Counted from the first letter of the stretch, positions 48,747 to 60,437 are shown. The stretch is 64,000 nt of DNA from Eretmocerus hayati (GCA_029851415.1 CM056744.1:90073907-90137906); one strand, 5' to 3'. The notes: a model not told the origin generated them from the letters alone. Numbers and translations: made by a program.

Positions 48747-49620
48747 CAGTACCCACCAAAATGAATGGAACACGGATTCCTCCACTAAAACAGCGATTAC
48801 TCGGTTATACTTGGGTCTACGGCAATTTTGAAAAGAGCTGAAAAAAATCTATCAATTCATGTCCTTTAAAATATTTTTTGCCGCAAAATTCATGGTTTCA
48901 ATGGGCTCCGCAAAGTGAAAAATTTTTCATTTCAATCAATGATCGATCATTCATCGGAATATTATGATAGCGCAAAAAACCTTGCGGAATCTTGTAGCTC
49001 TTCTCAAGACCTTCAAAATCCTTTTTTTTATACATTACTCAACGGATTTTTTCACCCGAGTTACGAGTGATTTAGCAAAGTGAAGTTGGTGCGGGTTGAG
49101 GGTACTGATGATCTAGAGGTATGAGCTTTTTCTTCTCCAAGCTGTCTGAGGTCGTTTCGAGTAAGTTCTGAAACATAACTGATTCATATTCTATGATTTT
49201 TAGAAGATTTCACGTCGAAATCGTGGATTACGCATTTTTTTGTATCTCCGCTACCTTCAACGCGTGTGAATTTGCTCTCACTTGATCGCTCGTAACTCGG
49301 GTGCAAAAAACCGTAGACTAATGTATAAAAAAACGATTTTGAAGGTCTTGAAAAGATCTACAAGATCCCGCGAGAATTTTTACTCTATAGTAATTTCCCG
49401 ATAAATGATCGATGATTGATTGAAATAAAAAATTGTTCACTTTTCGGAACCAATCAAGAATATGGATTTTGGGTTGGAAAAATTTTTGGAAGACATGAAC
49501 TGATATCTTTTTTTCTCATCTTCCAAATGCTCTTCGTAAAATTGCCGTAGACCCGAGGACGTCCGAGTAATCGCTATTTTAGTGAAGTAACCCGTGTTCC
49601 ATTCATTTTGGTGGGTACTG
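48747..49620. mobile_element. TA-flanked element with arms of about 370 bp
   Basis: Ends CAGTACCCACCAAAATGAAT and its exact reverse complement, both flanked by TA (48745-48746 and 49621-49622). Arms match inward through ATCAATGATCGATCATT-like words and CAAGACCTTCAAAATC, leaving a loop of about 150 bp. The termini resemble Tc1/mariner-type non-autonomous elements; no transposase is present. Confidence 0.75.
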
Positions 49621-49624
49621 TAGA

Positions 49625-50500
49625 AGTTCACGCGGATCAGGTAGTTAGTTGGCTTACAGATTAGAAGGACTCGGAGTCACATAGACTATAGACAGTACAT
49701 AATTACTCCAGTACGTACAGTAGTTTGAAAATCAAAGGCCAGTCAATTCTTCCGATGATCATAGTTGACCTTTGATCCAGAATTGAACCATCTCATTGAA
49801 CCTGAAATTTGACAGTTCAATATCCGACAAAACATCATCCTGTAAATCACATTTTCCCCACTTTAATTTGAGATGTGATTGACGCAAGCACCGCAATATG
49901 TATACACTATTATTGTGGTCTTTGAACGCAACTCTAACCCCGAGGAACAAGATAATATCTACTAATTTGTATAAAGCTGACATTGATTCCCGTCTTTCAC
50001 CTTGTTGTCAACATAACTACCGGAAGCATTTTATCCAGAAATCCATGTACTCAGAACAGCTAAATAACTAACTCTATCAATTTCGTCTCCAACAAACAAG
50101 ATACCCCATATCATCTCAACCATTGGTAAAAGTACACACTCTGAAATATATCATCCAATCGCTAAAACCAGAATACACACAAATAAGTAAGTATCAATCA
50201 GCTACACTCAATAACACAAACAGAGACAAAATCAGGTTACACCCAGCTATTAGTCCATTCTCAAACAATGTGCTCAGATCTATATAAGTACACATCTCTC
50301 CGATTCTCAACAACCAACAACATATAGAAATACTTTCATCGAAGACACGCAGGTCATATTTATACTACACGACAATCCAATCGATAAGCCGATATTGCGA
50401 AAACGAGGTATGGTGTTTTCGGTCGAGTGTTGTACTAGACAAGCTTCAAAGTAGAATATATACATATATTTTTATACAGTAGAAAAAGAGCTTGGTGTGA
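49625..50500. other. Unannotated stretch
   Basis: No gene recognised. Composition is AT-rich. Confidence 0.3.
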
Positions 50501-50505
50501 GGTGC

Positions 50506-50525
50506 GGGGGGGGGGGGGGGGGGGG
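50506..50525 (+). repeat. Homopolymer of 20 G
   Basis: Uninterrupted G run beside a segment with a GTATATAAAT TATA-like string (about 50591). Length may be affected by sequencing error. Confidence 0.85.
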
Positions 50526-51204
50526 TCAAAGAGGGGCGAGAGAAAGACGTATAGGGTGAGAGGCAAGTTATTGCAGAAAACTCGGGGGTGTATATAAATT
50601 GTCAGCTGGCAGTTGCACACGTACGGGCTGTCTCGCGAAGCGCGTAAAGCTTTTCTGGTCTCACTCTCTGTGAATTGCTTTGTTTGGGATAAAGAACGGC
50701 ACCTATGTACGAATATACTCTATGTACGCTCTCGACTTTTGCACGAAAAGAGTTGGTTGAATACTGTGTGTTTTGCTGCATGAGACTGCGCAAATATTCG
50801 CGTGTGTGGTTATAGGAGGAGCCGTAGGATATATATAATACTCCTCTTATCTGCTGTACAACTATTCATTTCGACAATTGATTGCTGGTCTGCTCTTTTA
50901 GGGGTAAGACTACAAGTTTGGCTTTTTCGTAAATCATATACGTGTATTGTGGTCAATATAGTCCTACTGCTAAATTTTTTGACCGACTGACTACAAAACT
51001 TTGATGATTTCAGGAGGACTGAAGGGCATTCTTTCCTCAATTTATGTCTTCAAATGGAAGTTTTTCTAAAATATTTCTTCCAAAAAAAACTTCCTTCAAA
51101 ATATTCTTCCATTACGAATTTTGTGAAATATAAAGCCATCGAAGCGTTGCGGGCCGATGCGGTGATTATAAAAATATCAGACACGATCATGGAATCATCA
51201 TTGA

Positions 51205-51405
51205 AGCCGCGGTGGTAACGCGGTTAGAGCTCTCGCCTTTCAATCGAAAGGTCGTGGGTTCGATCCCCGGTGCTGGTGCCACTGAGTTATTTCTCAAGGC
51301 TCAATACCGTATTTTTGATGGTTCGAGATTCACCTTGAATTGTGTAGGTCCAGGGTAGACGTAAATTTTCTCTCCGAACCCTTTGCCTCAATAAAAAAAA
51401 GTGTC
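51205..51405 (+). repeat. tRNA-derived SINE, copy 3
   Basis: tRNA-like head with box A-like TGGTAACGCGGTTAGAG and box B GGTTCGATCCC (51257-51267), then a body with GATGGTTCGAGATTCACC and TAGGTCCAG, and an AATAAAAAAAAG tail. The body word order matches copy 2, so the three SINEs form one superfamily. Acceptor and anticodon stems do not close properly, which argues against a true tRNA gene. Confidence 0.65.
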
Positions 51406-51648
51406 AGGAATGGATTTCTGGTTTCCTTTACAGACAATAAACCAGCCTGCGTACAAGAGCTAAGAGCACCTCTGCAGAGTACCTAGTTTATTTACACCGT
51501 GTACTTGTTCTTTAAAATCAATAAATTAATACATAAATTAATGAATCAATGTCGGGATGCAATTTCTCAAATCTTGAAAGAAGAATTGTGGGCATCCCAT
51601 TGGGCCGTAACGCAACTCACAAGATACGGAAACTATTCCAACGCCTTA

Positions 51649-51911
51649 GGGTGATGACAGATAAAGCGCCACGCTACGATTTTGCGCCACGCCACGACGC
51701 GCTATCGCACGCCACGGGTTCAAAATTCATTCCAGCGAGCCCGACCATCGATGGACAGGATTTATTGTTACAGTAACAGTCATGGTTTATGAGAATGAAT
51801 CAAATCCATCGATGGTCGGATTCGCTGGAATGAATTTTGAACCCGTGGCGTGCGATAGCGCGTCGTGGCGTGGCGCAAAATCGTGGCGTAGCGCTTTATC
51901 TGTCATCACCC
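51649..51911. mobile_element. Palindromic MITE with TTA target duplication, 263 bp
   Basis: Ends GGGTGATGACAGATAAAGCG and reverse complement, flanked on both sides by TTA (51646-51648, 51912-51914). Arms of about 107 bp are nearly identical, differing at only a handful of sites. A TTA duplication with G-rich ends is typical of PIF/Harbinger-type elements. Confidence 0.8.
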
Positions 51912-52064
51912 TTAGAAGATTGAAACTAGGTGGCTAAAATGTCAGAGCGTCTTAATTTGCAATTATCAAATGCCTGTTTTGATAATTACAGGCAAAACCC
52001 GGCGTTCGTGACCTTGATATTCGTGATCCCTGCACATCCGCGGATATCCCTTTTAAGGACAAGA

Positions 52065-52535
52065 TCCCGTATCCCATGTAAAACATACGATTCCATGAAC
52101 GTATGATCATGGAATCCTCGGATTCCATGGTCATATATGATCATACGTAAAACCGTTTCGAACATTTTTTTTATTCCAGAAAGTTGTAATATACTGATTC
52201 AAAACTATTCTAACGTCAATACGTCACGATACTGATCATATACTACTGAAAAAAAAATCTTCCCAGGAGTCGGTCTGGAGTTTCAAAAAAGTGACATTTT
52301 TTACGAAACCTTCCTCTTCAGTGGTTTAAATGTTCAAAACCTGAGAATGACTCCGGAAAAGGTTTTTCTGAGTGATGTTTGATCAGTAAGTGAGATATTG
52401 ATGTTACAACAGTCGTAAATTAGTATATCACGTCTTTCCAGAATAAAAATGACAAATTTTCAAATCGATTTTATACCTGATCATATATGATCATGGAATC
52501 ATATGTTCTACATGGGATTCGCGGTATTATGACTC
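52065..52535. mobile_element. Inverted-repeat element with nested TGATCA palindromes
   Basis: Left ATCCCATGTAAAACATACG and right (inverted) ATCCCATGTAGAACATATG begin matching arms of about 45 bp. Near the left arm, CGTATGATCATGGAATCC is followed by a near-perfect inverted copy. The centre is AT-rich. Confidence 0.55.
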
Positions 52536-53802
52536 AAGCTTCAAATTTTTTTGACTTGGCAAATTTTTTTCAAAGTGCATGTGCATGTTGGATTATCGAT
52601 TTTGATAGCAAATCGTGGTTTCACGTCATGAAATCGACAACTCCCGCTTTGTAAACACGAAGCAAACAACACAGTGAGTTAGTTTCTGGATGGTCAACAT
52701 TCAGATTCTCGTCGTTCTCAGATTTTGTTGTTGTCCAGTGATTGGAATTGAATGGATTAAGATAATGATGTATCTTGAATTGAATTTCTCATATGATGAT
52801 GGCTCCACCTTAGGAAATTTTATATCCAGGAAAAGTTGAGAAGAAAGAGATTAAAGATAGTCGTGAACATGCTGTACTTGCAAGGAAACACGATTTCACC
52901 GTATAAAATCCATCCAAATTATGATAACGAACTCAAGATTATGGAAAGCGATGGACATTTAAGTGACCATAGAGATTACTCAAAAATGACTCCGAGCAGA
53001 CCTTTGTTTCAGAAGGAAGAATTCATAAGATTGTTAACCAACCCTGGAATTTTGATTTTCACAGAATTATTTCTGACTTAGATATTCATGGAACGGAACC
53101 CTCCAATTGCCATAAGCCGTATACCCCCGTACTCACGATTTTCGTATTCACGGTACTTCTCAGGAACAAATTAATCGCGAATACTGGGGTTTGCCTGCAT
53201 TTCTAAACCCAACGTAATCAACAGATTTAGAAGAAAATCCTGTCAATACGTGAACCCTGGGAAGGTGACAGATTTCTTATCCATGGTTTTCATTACAATG
53301 ATGGAGACAAAGAACCAAACTAGGTCCACAATTTTACATCATCAGTAAATTTCGAGCAACTATTTGAATGTTTCACTGTATTAAGTCAAAATGTCACTTT
53401 TTTGTATAATTTTAATTCTCCGCCATGAATTTGTGGTAAACAATGATGTCCGCGCAATATTTTAGAGCCATGGAATTCCACAAGAAGTCTTGAGCAATGA
53501 ATCTTATTTCGAGAAAGTTTGCAACTCAGAAGATACCCTTAGTAGGAGTTATTCTTGGAAAAATTGCCACAAATAAGATGCATCGTTGGTAAAATTCGAT
53601 TGAGCTACACAAAAAAATCAATGTTAGCTGTCTCTTGTCTAGTTATAACGAGTATCAAATTCGAGCGGCTTGATTCTTACATCAAAATGCTGTTTTCCTG
53701 CCGTTGACCCGATAACTCTTCGAAAGATATCGATAACATCTTTTGCATGTCATCGATTATTCAAGTTCAAAGTCACAATGAGTTATTAAAAACACCGGTG
53801 TT

Positions 53803-54018
53803 CAGCGAGAGTGTACGATGAACTCGATCACGCGGGTTAAATTAACAGACTCGTTAAGATCGAGGTCAAACTTGTTCATTGATTCGAGTATCGGTTCACC
53901 GACGATTATCGTAAACGAAAAATGTAAATGCTGTTCTCTGAACATGAAATGTCAATTTGAGGATGTCACAACTGTTGTACCCGATGATTTCAAATCTATC
54001 ATAGAATGTGCATCATAA
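53803..54018 (+). other. Weak candidate terminal exon, Cys-rich
   Basis: After a possible acceptor (GGTGTTCAG) an open frame runs to TAA and includes the Cys-rich block EKCKCCSLNMKCQFED and an acidic end. There is no pyrimidine tract to speak of, no signal exon located upstream and no AATAAA nearby. It may be the last exon of a small secreted protein or simply a chance frame. Confidence 0.15.
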
Positions 54019-54840
54019 TTATTTGATTTGAATTTTTGTTCAATGGATCAGATGGATCTTTAGTATGCCAAACTTCCTTCAATAATAACACAATTTTGGT
54101 TATCTGTTCAAAGGTTGAATTTTCGGTTATGCGGTGAAATCTATCTCATGTTTTTGAACGAGAGAAGTCACGGCTTTCATCCTAGATTGGTGAAACAGAA
54201 CGAAGCTAAGCCCCCCCCCCCCCCCCCGCATACGTTGGCAAGTAATAAGATATTACGGGGCGGTTACTCATCAGGTGCGAATTAGACATGAAAATTTAGT
54301 CATAAAAATTGACCGCGCAAATTGATATCTGCAGTAAGCAAAATTAGAACCAGGTTGTTCACAAGGTTACGTTCGAATAAATGCAAATGTTTCTCAAAGG
54401 TTAATCTCACTATATCATTGAGTGAATGCAACGAAAATGTTCTCGTATAGAACTGGGATAAAATTTTCGATTTCTTATAGATTATATCTGTCGATGAAGA
54501 ATAATCTGAGGAATAAGAGCGCCCACGCTTCTGCGGCCATATGCCATTCCGTAATCACATTCTGACGTAACACGTAACTCATCTGAGTTACTGTTGGTAA
54601 CAGTAACAAGTTAAAAAAGTGTTGATGTTATTTAAATCATATTTTCTTTACAGTAATGACGCTGCAATGTTGATGAAACAAAAATTGCTGAGCAACACCT
54701 GTCAAAATGACTTTTTATAATATAAATTCTAAAAAAAGTTGAAACTCAATTTAGTACGAGATAAAATTCGCCGTTGGAAAATTCAAGCTTTTCTCGAGTG
54801 TACTCAAGATAATCCCTTGTCAATTCGATACCAAATCAAG

Positions 54841-54849
54841 TGATATAAT
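54841..54849 (+). promoter_or_regulatory. Candidate TATA box of the MBF2-like gene
   Basis: GATATAATAC about 60 bases upstream of the ATG at 54907. It is the best TATA-like string in the AT-rich upstream region. The spacing allows a short 5' UTR. Confidence 0.35.
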
Positions 54850-54906
54850 ACATAATACTTTTCAATCGTCAAGCTACAAGTATTTAGATAAGCCTTTCAA
54901 AGCACA

Positions 54907-55269
54907 ATGGCAAAAATTGCTATAATATGTGTGTTCTGCATCTTCACGATGTCGGTTCTCATTTCAAAGTGTACAAGTTCACGGAGCTTATCATTTGGTA
55001 AATCTGACTCTAATTTCCTTAGACTCAATAGCAAGATAGTCAACAGAGATGGTTTCTTCTTACTCAAAATTGAAGAAGAAACAACTATTAATGTCAAACC
55101 TCATCAGACGATTGAACAGATATCGATCTTAGGCTCAGGTGACAAGCTTTGTGATGCTACAATAAAAATTGTGAGCGGTGGTATTGGCTGCAATTTCGTT
55201 ACTCTCAATTTTGAAAGTGCAAGAGGCTGTGGTATCCATTATTGGGTAGGAGTTTTTGGCAAAAAGTGA
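54907..55269 (+). CDS. MBF2-family secreted protein, 120 aa
   Basis: Single uninterrupted frame. Residues 1-24 form a signal peptide (MAKIAIICVFCIFTMSVLIS then KCTS). The C-terminal half has the family pattern: TIEQISIL (about 69-76), a Gly-containing turn, ATIKIVSGGIGCNFVTLNF (84-102), S-RG-GI (104-110) and an aromatic strand ending VGVFG (114-118). Members of this arthropod family are named after the silkworm MBF2 coactivator, but most carry signal peptides and are found in haemolymph, saliva or venom; the role is poorly defined. Six cysteines are present (8, 11, 22, 82, 95, 108), three of them in the mature part. The usual length is 90-140 residues, so this looks complete. A TATAATAC string lies about 60 bases upstream. 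No AATAAA occurs close to the stop; the nearest I saw is near 55857. Confidence 0.8.
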   Translation: MAKIAIICVFCIFTMSVLISKCTSSRSLSFGKSDSNFLRLNSKIVNRDGFFLLKIEEETTINVKPHQTIEQISILGSGDKLCDATIKIVSGGIGCNFVTLNFESARGCGIHYWVGVFGKK

Positions 55270-57700
55270 CCGGACAACATTTTGGTCTTCCCCTCGCGCT
55301 TTGAGACGTCATTGAGTGCATCATCCAATCTCATTTTTCATTTGCTTGATGTTCAGGGTCAAGCACACTCGTATATTTTGTTTTGAAATAGAAATTTTTC
55401 ATACAAGTGTTGATATTACAAAACAAACCTTAAATGTAATGGACTAGTTGCTGGAAAAATATAAGTAATTTCATCGTTTTGAGACGATGTCGGAATTCTT
55501 GTCAATACAAACTATTGTAAGTGTATTATCCAAGTTCAAAATACTTTTTCATAGCTATATTGAATTCGTCAGTGGATGAAAAAAATACCATGATCAGTAT
55601 TGAAGGAATATGATAGATTCATCATGTGTAATACATCAAATCATCATAGTGGTAATTTAGCGATTAAGATAGCTAAGATCTCAGAATATTCTCATGATGT
55701 ATATTATTGAGTCTCAAAAGTGGTTAAACATTCACATAATATCACACCTACTCACATTATTGATAATACTCACATTAGTATCATCAAACAAACAAAGTGC
55801 CATGATGACATAGTTTTGATAAGATAATTCATCTCATCATAGAATTATTACATGATAATAAATGAATCCGACAAGATTGCCGCCTTTTTAACCCTTGACT
55901 CGAATTGTTCAACTCTTCGGCTTTTAGGCATGTGAATATGCCTAAAAACCGATATTTGTGATAACTTCAGTTCGATACGTCATAAAAATCTGGGAAAATT
56001 TCAAATAATCCGTAGCAATGCCAGAAACATAATTCCGTAACGATAAAGTCTCCATATGATTTAATTTGTAAAATTGTGAAAACCCCAAAGATATCCAATT
56101 TTGTGCCAATTTGAAACTTCTTTTTCATGGGTCTTATACGAATATTTTTCTGATGCTGAGAAATGGAGTCCAAATTGAGGGAGTTATTTGAGAGCAAAAT
56201 GTTTTTACCAGCAAATCGTTCTTGTGATATCTAAGTACAACATTACCATAACCTATCATTGATATTATGAGGTGTGATTATGTGCACGAGCACAAGATCA
56301 TTCATTGCACCTCAGTTGTCGTGCAATCATTTTGTACCCGCCACTGAATATTTTATTTTTTTTTTTTTTTTTTAAGTAACCACTGAAAAGAACGAATATC
56401 TCCTACCACTCATTCAGTTTGATCACTACGAATAAAAATGACCCGGCCATTAGATTTAAGATGATATTATTTTGTCGTTTATCCCATTCTCTCTCTGTGA
56501 AGAGCAAAATCGACCCCATCCTATCTTTGTCACCTCGAAAAACCTCAGAAAAGTGTCGGATATTCGGTCGCAGCCCTAAAGCGACCTTCTGACACACGCA
56601 CGCACTCGTTTCAAACTTCAAAGGGTCCAAGCTATGAGGGTGGACATGAAAATTCAAGGTGTCAAAATCTCACACTAGCCATTCGAATATAACACGACCC
56701 CTTTGCAAGAACCCAAACTTTACGGAACCCAGTGTCACCCAGCAAGATCAAAAATAATACAAGGAATAAAGGACCAATGCAAAACTCACATATTTCGTAA
56801 CTAATGATTATAATACGCAAGGGGTCAAAGTGACTTTTTAGCCTATAGTTTTCGAAAGTAAATAAGCGAATCATGGCTTATACAAGGTGTGAGGGTCAAA
56901 ATGCCGGAGGCTCACTTACAAAATCCGGCGGTAGGTGTGATACAGAGTCCCGTTTGCCATCCATAGGACATTTCCCTGGTGTACGGACTTTAGAGGACCA
57001 AAAGGGTTTCGCGTTAATTAATATCACGTCACGCTCGCCCGCGCTGAAATGTGTCGCCGTCGTCGCCATCGTGGTCGTCGTCCCTTTATTATATGTATTT
57101 ACTCTCGACGGGTATATTGCGCCCTCCCTTTCGTTTGAGTGTATTATATATAATGGGAGGCTTGAATTTTCACGCGTGCGAAAATTTTGCAGTAGTCCTT
57201 TTGCTCGAGGTGTGAAATAGGCATGCGTGAAATAACACTAGGAAAGTTCACTGTCGGAGACACTCTAATGCAGACCCCGACAATGAACTTCTAGAGGCTA
57301 ATGTACATACAGTTGTCGAACCATTTGTATGGTGCTTATGATATTAAATTGATTCACGAGCTTATTGTAGAATTTCTGGAGAATTTTCCTGCCAAAAAAA
57401 ATCCAAAACCCACTCACAACTACGAGGTCTGGCATGAAAATAGAAAATAGTAAAAATGAAAAAAATATTAAAAATCATTTCGAACACTCATACTATATCA
57501 ATCTTGTGAAACAGGGGCGAAAAATGATAAAACTAGACCCTTCGAAAATTTTTGGTTTTTACTTTTCCAATAATCAGATATTCCGCCTCGGTGGGTGGTT
57601 TGATTCTTCTGTGTATCAACAGAAACCTTTTAAATTCTTCCCAGATATTTCTAAACTGTCTAAAAGGAATAATCCCACAGAACCAACATAGAAATAAGCT
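55270..57700. other. Unannotated stretch
   Basis: No gene recognised. A T homopolymer lies at about 56350-56372 and a CGTCGCC/GTCGTC patch at 57050-57080. A 115-codon plus frame (56873-57220) with a Val-rich hydrophobic segment is not supported by signals. Confidence 0.3.
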
Positions 57701-57708
57701 AGCCCGTT

Positions 57709-57812
57709 CGCTGCGACGGGTCCCACCGGTGGGACCCGCTCGTCCTTTTCTGTGTGCGTCGATGATAAAAATCCCATTAAATGAGTCCAACCGGTGAGAC
57801 CCGTCGCACGCA
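57709..57812. mobile_element. Short palindromic MITE with perfect internal palindrome
   Basis: GCGACGGGTCCCACCGGTGG near the left and its imperfect inverse (CCAACCGGTGAGACCCGTCG) near the right. The left arm contains a perfect 22-bp palindrome (57717-57738) centred on ACCGGT. GC content contrasts sharply with the flanks. Confidence 0.5.
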
Positions 57813-57814
57813 AG

Positions 57815-58840
57815 AAAGGAACCGCGATTTTCGGCTTCGCAGTGATCGTATTTAATGGAGGCAAGTTGGTTACATCTACCTTAGATTCAAGATGAATTTT
57901 CATTCCTTGGACAAAGTGAGTAAATTGGTAAGCACATCCGACGGGGGGGAGTAGAGGGCACTACCCGTGAGAGGAGACTTTTTGATTGTTCACTGTCTGC
58001 CTATTCATAATTGTACGAATATGGTCCCAAAACCAGTCCCCGGTACCCATTAAAGTGAGCAAGTTATATAATAATTGAAAAGTACCTCTCACAAAACGGA
58101 CATCAATATTTCAGCGGATGAGAAAATTCGATTATCAAAATTAGAGCTTATACAAGCCGAGCTGTATAAGCAACTTTTTCTTTTCACATGGATTTGATAT
58201 TTGTAACAGTACTTGAATATTACGGGATCAGTTATGGAAGCATATTGAGACTAATCGTTCTTCATCTCGTGCGAGGGGAGAATTTCGTGAGTATTAGTAG
58301 GGTAGGGCTCGAGCTCGATCAGGAGTAGAATGGGGCAGCCCGCCGAATAAATGACCCTAGCAGAAGGAGGATGAGGAAGAAATCAAAGGTAAGAAGGGGG
58401 AAAAAAGATGAAGGAGGGAGTGAACGATGCCAAAAGGTAATCTTTTCCCAACTCTCGCGTGAAATACTGCTTTTTTCAATTATAGATGCAAGTGCTGAGA
58501 GGTGAGCCGATAGACCTTTAAATTGGAGTAAAATTTTCTTGAAGGCTCAATCACGGGTAGGGCCAATCATTCGATTTCTATACTTCATGGGAAACTTTTG
58601 AAATATCTAGCCTTTTGAGCTGCATTAAAAATGATGTACGTTTATGAGTGTAATATACGAGTTTCAATTTGGAAAAACTCTCAACGCCCCATGATCCTAT
58701 ACAGCGGTTTACAGAAAGATTAGGCTTTTTTTACGATATAATATAACTCAACTTTGTTTAGTTTTTATAACATCGAAGAGTGGATAAAGTCAAGTTGTTT
58801 CGATACAGGAAGTGTGATCGAAACTTTTCAGAAATGCTAA
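57815..58840. other. Unannotated stretch
   Basis: No gene recognised. Purine-rich words occur near 58355-58435. Confidence 0.3.
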
Positions 58841-58846
58841 AAACCA

Positions 58847-59680
58847 ATAGCGTTGATTTTTCCATCAACATTTCGACGGTTATTTTTTAATTTTCATCTA
58901 AAGCTATTCGTTACCATTTGTTTGGCTTGTGACTATTCTTGATAAGTCAGATGGTCTTGGAATATTTTTGCAGCTCAAAGATGATATTTGTAAAATGATG
59001 GGTGATGATCAATTAATGGTATTCAGAAAAGATTTCTTATGAAGTTCTTAAAGATGACATTCTATCTAGCTCGTGCCACTACTGCTGCTAATAGTTACAA
59101 CTATCCACCAATCCGTTCAGCCACCCACTCTTCAATCTGTCCATCCAACCTCCCGACTATCAGCCTACCCACGTACCGGATCTCCCGCACTACCACTCAT
59201 GACACAAACTGCCATGCATGATACTCCAGCTAGCCCAGCCTATTTGAAATCAGTCCCAGACTGTTTGAGATCATTCCAGGTCGTCCCAGACCGTTCCAAA
59301 CCATTCAAGACAGTTCCATACCTTACCAACGTCCCAGATTGTACCTGACCATTCCAGACTGTTCCAGACCGTACCAGATCATACAAGACCGACCGAACCA
59401 AACCGTACCAAACTATTCTAGACCGTTTCAGAACATTGCAGACAATATCAGACCATCCCAATCCGTTTTAGACGGTTTCAAACCATTCCAGATCGATCTA
59501 GACGATTCCAGACCATTACAGACCAGACGAGACTATCCATCCACCCGATCGTTTACTCACCCATGGCACCAACACATACACTTATCAACTCATCCATGGC
59601 CCATACAGCCAACCATTACACTCTATTTGAAGCGATAAGCGGAGCTCGGGCGGATTCTGGACTGGCATTTAAATATTATA
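58847..59680 (+). mobile_element. Family A element, copy 3
   Basis: Leader words AATAGCGTTGAT, TTCTTGATAAGTCAGATGG, GATGATATTTGTAAAATGAT, GGGTGATGATCAATTAATGG. The 10-bp array CCAGACCGTT/CCAGATCGTA runs from about 59225 to 59530. The tail has ACTCACCCATGGC, CATTACACTCT, and GGACTGGCATTTAAATATTATAA. A family B repeat begins only about 35 bases after its end. Confidence 0.65.
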
Positions 59681-59715
59681 AAATAAAAATATTCTTGAGA
59701 TGACAAAATAGAAAT

Positions 59716-59903
59716 AGTGTATTTCTGCATTGAGCGCATGAGCCCATTCCGGGTACTAAGGACAGTTTGTTTGGCGAGCGAAGCAAAACCGAGACAAGTC
59801 CTCCAATGACCGAAATGAGTTTAAAAACTAAGTGCAGACGCACTCTCTCGCCACAAGAAGCCTATGAAATCGCGTTTCAACCAAGCATTTTAAGACTAGA
59901 GTG
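59716..59903 (+). repeat. Family B dispersed repeat, copy 3 (most diverged)
   Basis: TAGTGTATTTCTGCATTGAGC, CCATTCCGGGTACTA, GGCGAGCGAAGC, CCGAAATGAGTTT and GCATTTTAAGACTAGAGTG in the order seen in the other two copies. Confidence 0.6.
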
Positions 59904-59939
59904 AAAAAAATGTATTATATGCAACGCTGTGCGTAGAAC

Positions 59940-60070
59940 TGTGCGAAAAGTTAACTTTCTATGTAAGGTACCCGTGCCGAAAGAAATGCAGAAAGTCATT
60001 ATCGCACGGCTAAGTGCGCGAGAAAGTAACTTTCTCACTATGTTTGACAAAACATAGTGAGGAAATGAAA
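59940..60070. repeat. Repeat with CGCGAGAAAGTAACTTTCTC core and adjacent hairpin
   Basis: The near-palindromic core is shared with the MITE at 60881. Immediately downstream CTCACTATGTTT and AAACATAGTGAG form a 12-bp inverted pair with a four-base loop. Confidence 0.5.
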
Positions 60071-60437
60071 TCTGTGCGAAAATGAATTCATCAAAATTCT
60101 CATAGGGAATTGAAAACTTAGAAAATAATTCAATGAGTCAACCTTGCATGTCAATCTGTTTTTAGTAGGCGGATTCCAACCCTTCGATTACTCATCGTTT
60201 TATATGAATTATATGTTCATCTTTACTTGAACAATACTTCCACTGGATAGAGATATAATTTTATTAATTCCAAAACTACCTTTTTAAATGTATTTAGATG
60301 ATTGATCATCATTATACATAGTTGGATAAATTATCAAAATTAAATATTTTGAAATTTGGCGATATTTTTGAGCAACGAGGTAATACGCGATATGAACAAG
60401 AGGTTTTGTTTGGTACATTTTTCAGAATTTTATTTCA

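Larger units (their letters stand above)
52540..54890. other. Unannotated stretch upstream of the MBF2-like gene
   Basis: Two modest plus-strand frames (52836-53081, 53818-54018) are discussed as weak exon candidates. A 17-base C homopolymer lies at 54211-54227. Nothing else recognised. Confidence 0.3.

Noticed and set aside
51207..51282. Possible functional tRNA gene
   Set aside because: Box A and box B are good, but acceptor and anticodon stems do not pair correctly, and the sequence continues into a SINE body with an A-rich tail.
52836..53081. 81-codon plus-strand frame after a possible acceptor (TTTATATCCAG)
   Set aside because: Reasonable composition, but no upstream exon, no recognised domain and no conserved motif. 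Evidence is too thin to call an exon.
56873..57220. 115-codon frame with a Val-rich hydrophobic stretch
   Set aside because: The hydrophobic stretch comes from a CGTCGCC/GTCGTC simple repeat, and no gene signals surround it.
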